Shown here: positions 3,684 through 6,243 of the stretch, one piece after another | Layout: each line of letters starts with the position of its first letter | Position numbering within the stretch: the first letter of the stretch is position 1 | Origin: Sphingomonas sp. | GTDB lineage: Bacteria > Pseudomonadota > Alphaproteobacteria > Sphingomonadales > Sphingomonadaceae | Assembly (NCBI GenBank): GCA_013812805.1 | Contig: JACCSV010000076.1 | Coordinates: 1-6,243, forward strand | Direction of reading: 5' to 3' | Length of the DNA stretch: 6,243 bases | Notes under the pieces: model-generated | What the model was told of the DNA's origin: nothing | Seen by the model: only the letters and a program-made list of their open reading frames with translations | Database searches by the model: none | Program-made: the position numbers and the translations under genes

Positions 3684-5096
3684 ATGGCGGCGAAGGCGGG
3701 CGATATCCTCAAGCGGATCAAGGACGACGAGATCGAGTGGGTCGACCTTCGTTTCACCGACCCCAAGGGCAAGTGGCAGCACCTGACGATGACCTCGGGC
3801 CTGATCGACGAGGACCAGCTCGCCGACGGCTTCATGTTCGACGGCAGCTCCATCGCCGGGTGGAAGGCGATCAACGAGAGCGACATGATCTTGAAGCCCG
3901 ACCTCGACGCCGCTTACGTCGACCCGTTCAGCGCGACCCCGATGCTGGTCCTTTTCTGCAATGTCGTCGAGCCGTCAACGGGCGAGCTCTACGGCCGCGA
4001 TCCGCGCTCCACCGCGACCCGCGCCGAAGCCTACCTCGGCCAGACCGGAATCGGCGACACGGTGTTCGTCGGTCCGGAAGCGGAGTTCTTCATGTTCGAC
4101 GACGTCCGCTTCGAGGACAGCTACAACGCCTCCTCCTTTCGCATCGACGATATCGAGCTGCCAACCAACACTGGCCGCGAGTATGACGGCGGCAACATGG
4201 CGCACCGCCCGCGCGCCAAGGGCGGCTATTTCCCGGTCGCGCCGGTCGACAGCGCGATGGACATCCGCGGCGAGATGGTCTCGACCATGATCGAGATGGG
4301 GCTGCCGATGGACAAGCACCATCACGAGGTCGCCGCCGCCCAGCACGAGCTCGGCCTGACCTACGGCAGCCTGGTCGAGACCGCCGACCGCATGCAGATC
4401 TACAAATATGTCGTGCACATGGTCGCCCACGCCTACGGCAAGACCGCGACCTTCATGCCCAAGCCAATCGCCCAGGATAACGGCAGCGGCATGCACACCC
4501 ACTTTTCAGTGTGGAAAGGCGGCAAGCCGTTGTTCGCCGGCAATGGCTATGCGGGGCTTTCGGAACTGGCGCTCTACTTCATCGGCGGCGTCATCAAGCA
4601 TGCTCGGGCTCTGAACGCGTTCACCAACCCCACGACCAACAGCTACAAGCGCCTGGTGCCCGGCTTCGAAGCCCCGGTGCTGCTGGCTTATTCGAGCCGC
4701 AACCGGTCGGCGAGCTGCCGCATCCCTTATGGCGCCGGCGAGAAATCGAAGCGGGTCGAGTTCCGCTTCCCCGACGCCATGGCCAATCCGTACCTCGCTT
4801 ATTCGGCGATCCTGATGGCGGGGCTCGACGGCATCCAGAACCGAATCCATCCAGGCGACCCGATGGACAAGAACCTCTACGATCTGCCGCCGCAGGAGCT
4901 GGTTAACGTTCCGACGGTGTGCGGAAGCCTTCGCGAGGCGCTCGTCAGCCTGACCAACGACCGCGCCTTCCTGACCAAGGGCGACGTCTTTAGCGACGAC
5001 CAGATCGACGCCTACATGGAATTGAAGTGGGAAGAGGTGATGCGTTGGGAGACGACGCCGAGCCCGGTCGAGTTCGACATGTATTATTCGAGCTAG
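3684..5096 (+). CDS. glnA: Glutamine synthetase type I, adenylylation-regulated
   Basis: A 470-residue enzyme that makes glutamine from glutamate, ammonia and ATP; the family forms cytosolic dodecamers. The N-terminal beta-grasp domain has FDGSS with Asp53 (the ammonium-site Asp50 of the enteric enzyme). Metal and substrate residues appear in order: Glu132 and Glu134 (GPEAEFF), Glu215 (HHHEVA), Glu222 (QHELG), His271 (GMHTH), NPTTNSYKRLVPG (315-327), Glu329, Arg341 and Arg346 (RNRSASCRIP), and Glu359 and Arg361 (RVEFRFPD). NLYDLPPQE carries Tyr399, the site adenylylated by GlnE, so this is the GSI-beta type under PII control. It is full length, with no missing residue seen. The start ATG 3684 has an excellent Shine-Dalgarno. 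The gene is separated from glnB by unrelated genes, one on the opposite strand, so it needs its own promoter. Its TAG overlaps the stop of the convergent transporter gene by 4 bp. Confidence 0.98.
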   Translation: MAAKAGDILKRIKDDEIEWVDLRFTDPKGKWQHLTMTSGLIDEDQLADGFMFDGSSIAGWKAINESDMILKPDLDAAYVDPFSATPMLVLFCNVVEPSTGELYGRDPRSTATRAEAYLGQTGIGDTVFVGPEAEFFMFDDVRFEDSYNASSFRIDDIELPTNTGREYDGGNMAHRPRAKGGYFPVAPVDSAMDIRGEMVSTMIEMGLPMDKHHHEVAAAQHELGLTYGSLVETADRMQIYKYVVHMVAHAYGKTATFMPKPIAQDNGSGMHTHFSVWKGGKPLFAGNGYAGLSELALYFIGGVIKHARALNAFTNPTTNSYKRLVPGFEAPVLLAYSSRNRSASCRIPYGAGEKSKRVEFRFPDAMANPYLAYSAILMAGLDGIQNRIHPGDPMDKNLYDLPPQELVNVPTVCGSLREALVSLTNDRAFLTKGDVFSDDQIDAYMELKWEEVMRWETTPSPVEFDMYYSS

Positions 5097-6243
5097 TCTT
5101 CCTCGATCAGGCTGGTGGTCTTGGTCTCGCGCATCATGATGTAGGCGACCAGCGAGCAGGCCGCGAGGCCGGAGATGTACAGGTAAAACCAGCGCTCGTG
5201 ACCGATGCTCTTCAGCCAGAGGGCGACATATTCTGCGGTGCCGCCGAAGAGGGTGTTGGCCAGCGCGAATGGGAGAGCGACGCCGAGCGCCCGGATGTGC
5301 GCGGGGAAAAGCTCCGCCTTCACTACCGCGTTGATCGACGTGTAGCCGGTGACAATCACCAGGCTGACCATCACCAGTGCGAAGGCGGTGGTGGGATCGC
5401 GCACGGTCTCCAGCGCGGTGAATAGGGGATAAGTGAACAGGGTCGCCGACGCGCCGAAGAAGATCATCATCGGCTTGCGCCCGATGCGGTCCGAAAGCGC
5501 TCCGGCGAACGGCTGGATCAGCATCATCACCGCCAACGCCAGGGTCATGATCCGCGATGCGCTCTCGCGGTCGAAGCCACTCGTATTCACCAGAAATTTC
5601 TGCAGATAGATGGTGTAGGCGTAAAAGGACGCGGTGCCGCCCGCGGTCAGCGCCATCACCAGCAGCGCCTCGCGCGGATGATCCCGGAACAAGTTGCGGC
5701 TGGTCGACTTAGGCTTGTCGGTGCGCGCGGCGGCATTGGTGAAGCTTTGCGTTTCGTCCAGCCGCCGCCGGATGACGAACACGACCACCGCCAGCACGCC
5801 CCCGGCCGCGAAGGCCAGCCGCCATCCCCAGGCCTCTAGCTGCTCCGGCGTGAGGATCAGCTGCAGGAAAACCAGCAAGCCGAGCGCGCAGAGCTGGCCG
5901 CCGATGATCGTCACGTACTGGAAACTCGACCAGAAGCCGCGGCGCTGCTTGCCGGCCATTTCGGAAAGATAGGTCGCGCTCGACCCATATTCGCCGCCCA
6001 GGCTCAGCCCCTGGATCATCCGTGCAATGACCAGGATCGTCGGCGCCAGCAGCCCCGCCTGCGCATGCGTCGGTGCGATCGCGATCAGAATCGATCCCGT
6101 GCACATCAAGCTGACCGACAATGTCAGCCCCGCCTTGCGCCCCTTGCGGTCGGCGTAAATGCCCATCAGCCAGGCGCCGATCGGCCGCATCAGGAACCCC
6201 ACCGCGAACACCGCGGCGGCCTGGAGCAGCTCCGCCGTCGGAT
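5093..6243 (-). CDS. kgtP: MHS-family proton symporter, alpha-ketoglutarate permease-like (5' end outside window)
   Basis: The window shows the C-terminal 382 residues of an inner-membrane transporter; about 50-60 N-terminal residues lie beyond the right edge, since the frame is open to 6243 and the family's TM1 is missing. Visible residues include the two MFS loop motifs, GIYADRKGRK (about 27-36) and GALSDRIGRK (about 247-256), and QGLSLGGEYGSSATYLSEM (about 77-95). RALGVALPFALANTLFGG (about 317-334), followed by TAEYVALWLKSIG, closely matches what I recall of E. coli KgtP, an alpha-ketoglutarate/H+ symporter. Roughly eleven hydrophobic membrane segments can be traced. Related MHS members carry citrate, proline/betaine or other dicarboxylates, so substrate is probable rather than proven. 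GTG 6211 is not the true start. The gene is convergent with glnA and shares the CTAG palindrome as stop; there is no room for a terminator between them. Confidence 0.88.
   Translation of the reverse strand, partial: PTAELLQAAAVFAVGFLMRPIGAWLMGIYADRKGRKAGLTLSVSLMCTGSILIAIAPTHAQAGLLAPTILVIARMIQGLSLGGEYGSSATYLSEMAGKQRRGFWSSFQYVTIIGGQLCALGLLVFLQLILTPEQLEAWGWRLAFAAGGVLAVVVFVIRRRLDETQSFTNAAARTDKPKSTSRNLFRDHPREALLVMALTAGGTASFYAYTIYLQKFLVNTSGFDRESASRIMTLALAVMMLIQPFAGALSDRIGRKPMMIFFGASATLFTYPLFTALETVRDPTTAFALVMVSLVIVTGYTSINAVVKAELFPAHIRALGVALPFALANTLFGGTAEYVALWLKSIGHERWFYLYISGLAACSLVAYIMMRETKTTSLIEED

Noticed and set aside
3210..3782. 190-codon minus-strand frame spanning the glnA upstream region
   Set aside because: It overlaps both the lipoprotein gene in another frame and the glnA start, with an Arg-rich shadow composition.

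Overview
The window looks like chromosomal DNA of a GC-rich alphaproteobacterium, most likely from the Sphingomonadales. This is judged from the protein flavours, the third-position G/C codon use, the short CinA-like gene divergent from map, and the glnB/glnA neighbourhood; no rRNA or species marker is present to confirm it. Eight protein genes are supported. Two run off the window edges, and together the genes fill almost everything. I see no tRNA, rRNA, CRISPR array, insertion sequence or prophage.

Layout, left to right. (1) Positions 1-325, minus strand: the N-terminal part of a CinA-like molybdopterin-binding-fold protein. It is divergent, across 46 bp, from map (372-1199, plus strand; type I methionine aminopeptidase). 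(2) Two minus-strand genes: a phosphocholine-cytidylyltransferase-like nucleotidyltransferase (1722-2474) and, downstream of it, a small lipoprotein resembling the MliC lysozyme inhibitors (1234-1641). (3) A nitrogen-assimilation block on the plus strand: PII protein glnB (2554-2892) and glutamine synthetase glnA (3684-5096). They are separated by about 790 bp holding a palindromic repeat, a 69-residue Cro/C1-type helix-turn-helix protein, and an opposite-strand 84-residue lipoprotein. (4) A minus-strand transporter of the MHS branch of the major facilitator superfamily, close to alpha-ketoglutarate permease KgtP. Its stop codon interlocks with that of glnA, and its 5' end lies beyond the right edge.

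How the genes may work together: PII senses 2-oxoglutarate and ATP/ADP and is normally uridylylated on Tyr51. It governs GS adenylylation on the conserved Tyr, here Tyr399. GS makes glutamine, and the neighbouring transporter probably imports 2-oxoglutarate, the carbon skeleton and the very signal read by PII. This functional link is inference from family membership and adjacency.

Most of the window is ordinary housekeeping, and I do not see convincing evidence of a new multi-gene system. The points most worth a second look are the interrupted glnB-glnA pair with its orphan HTH gene and palindromic element, the paired dyad and alternative-hairpin structure before glnA, the CTAG stop overlap of glnA and kgtP, and the MliC-like lipoprotein that seems to lack the usual inhibitory residues.
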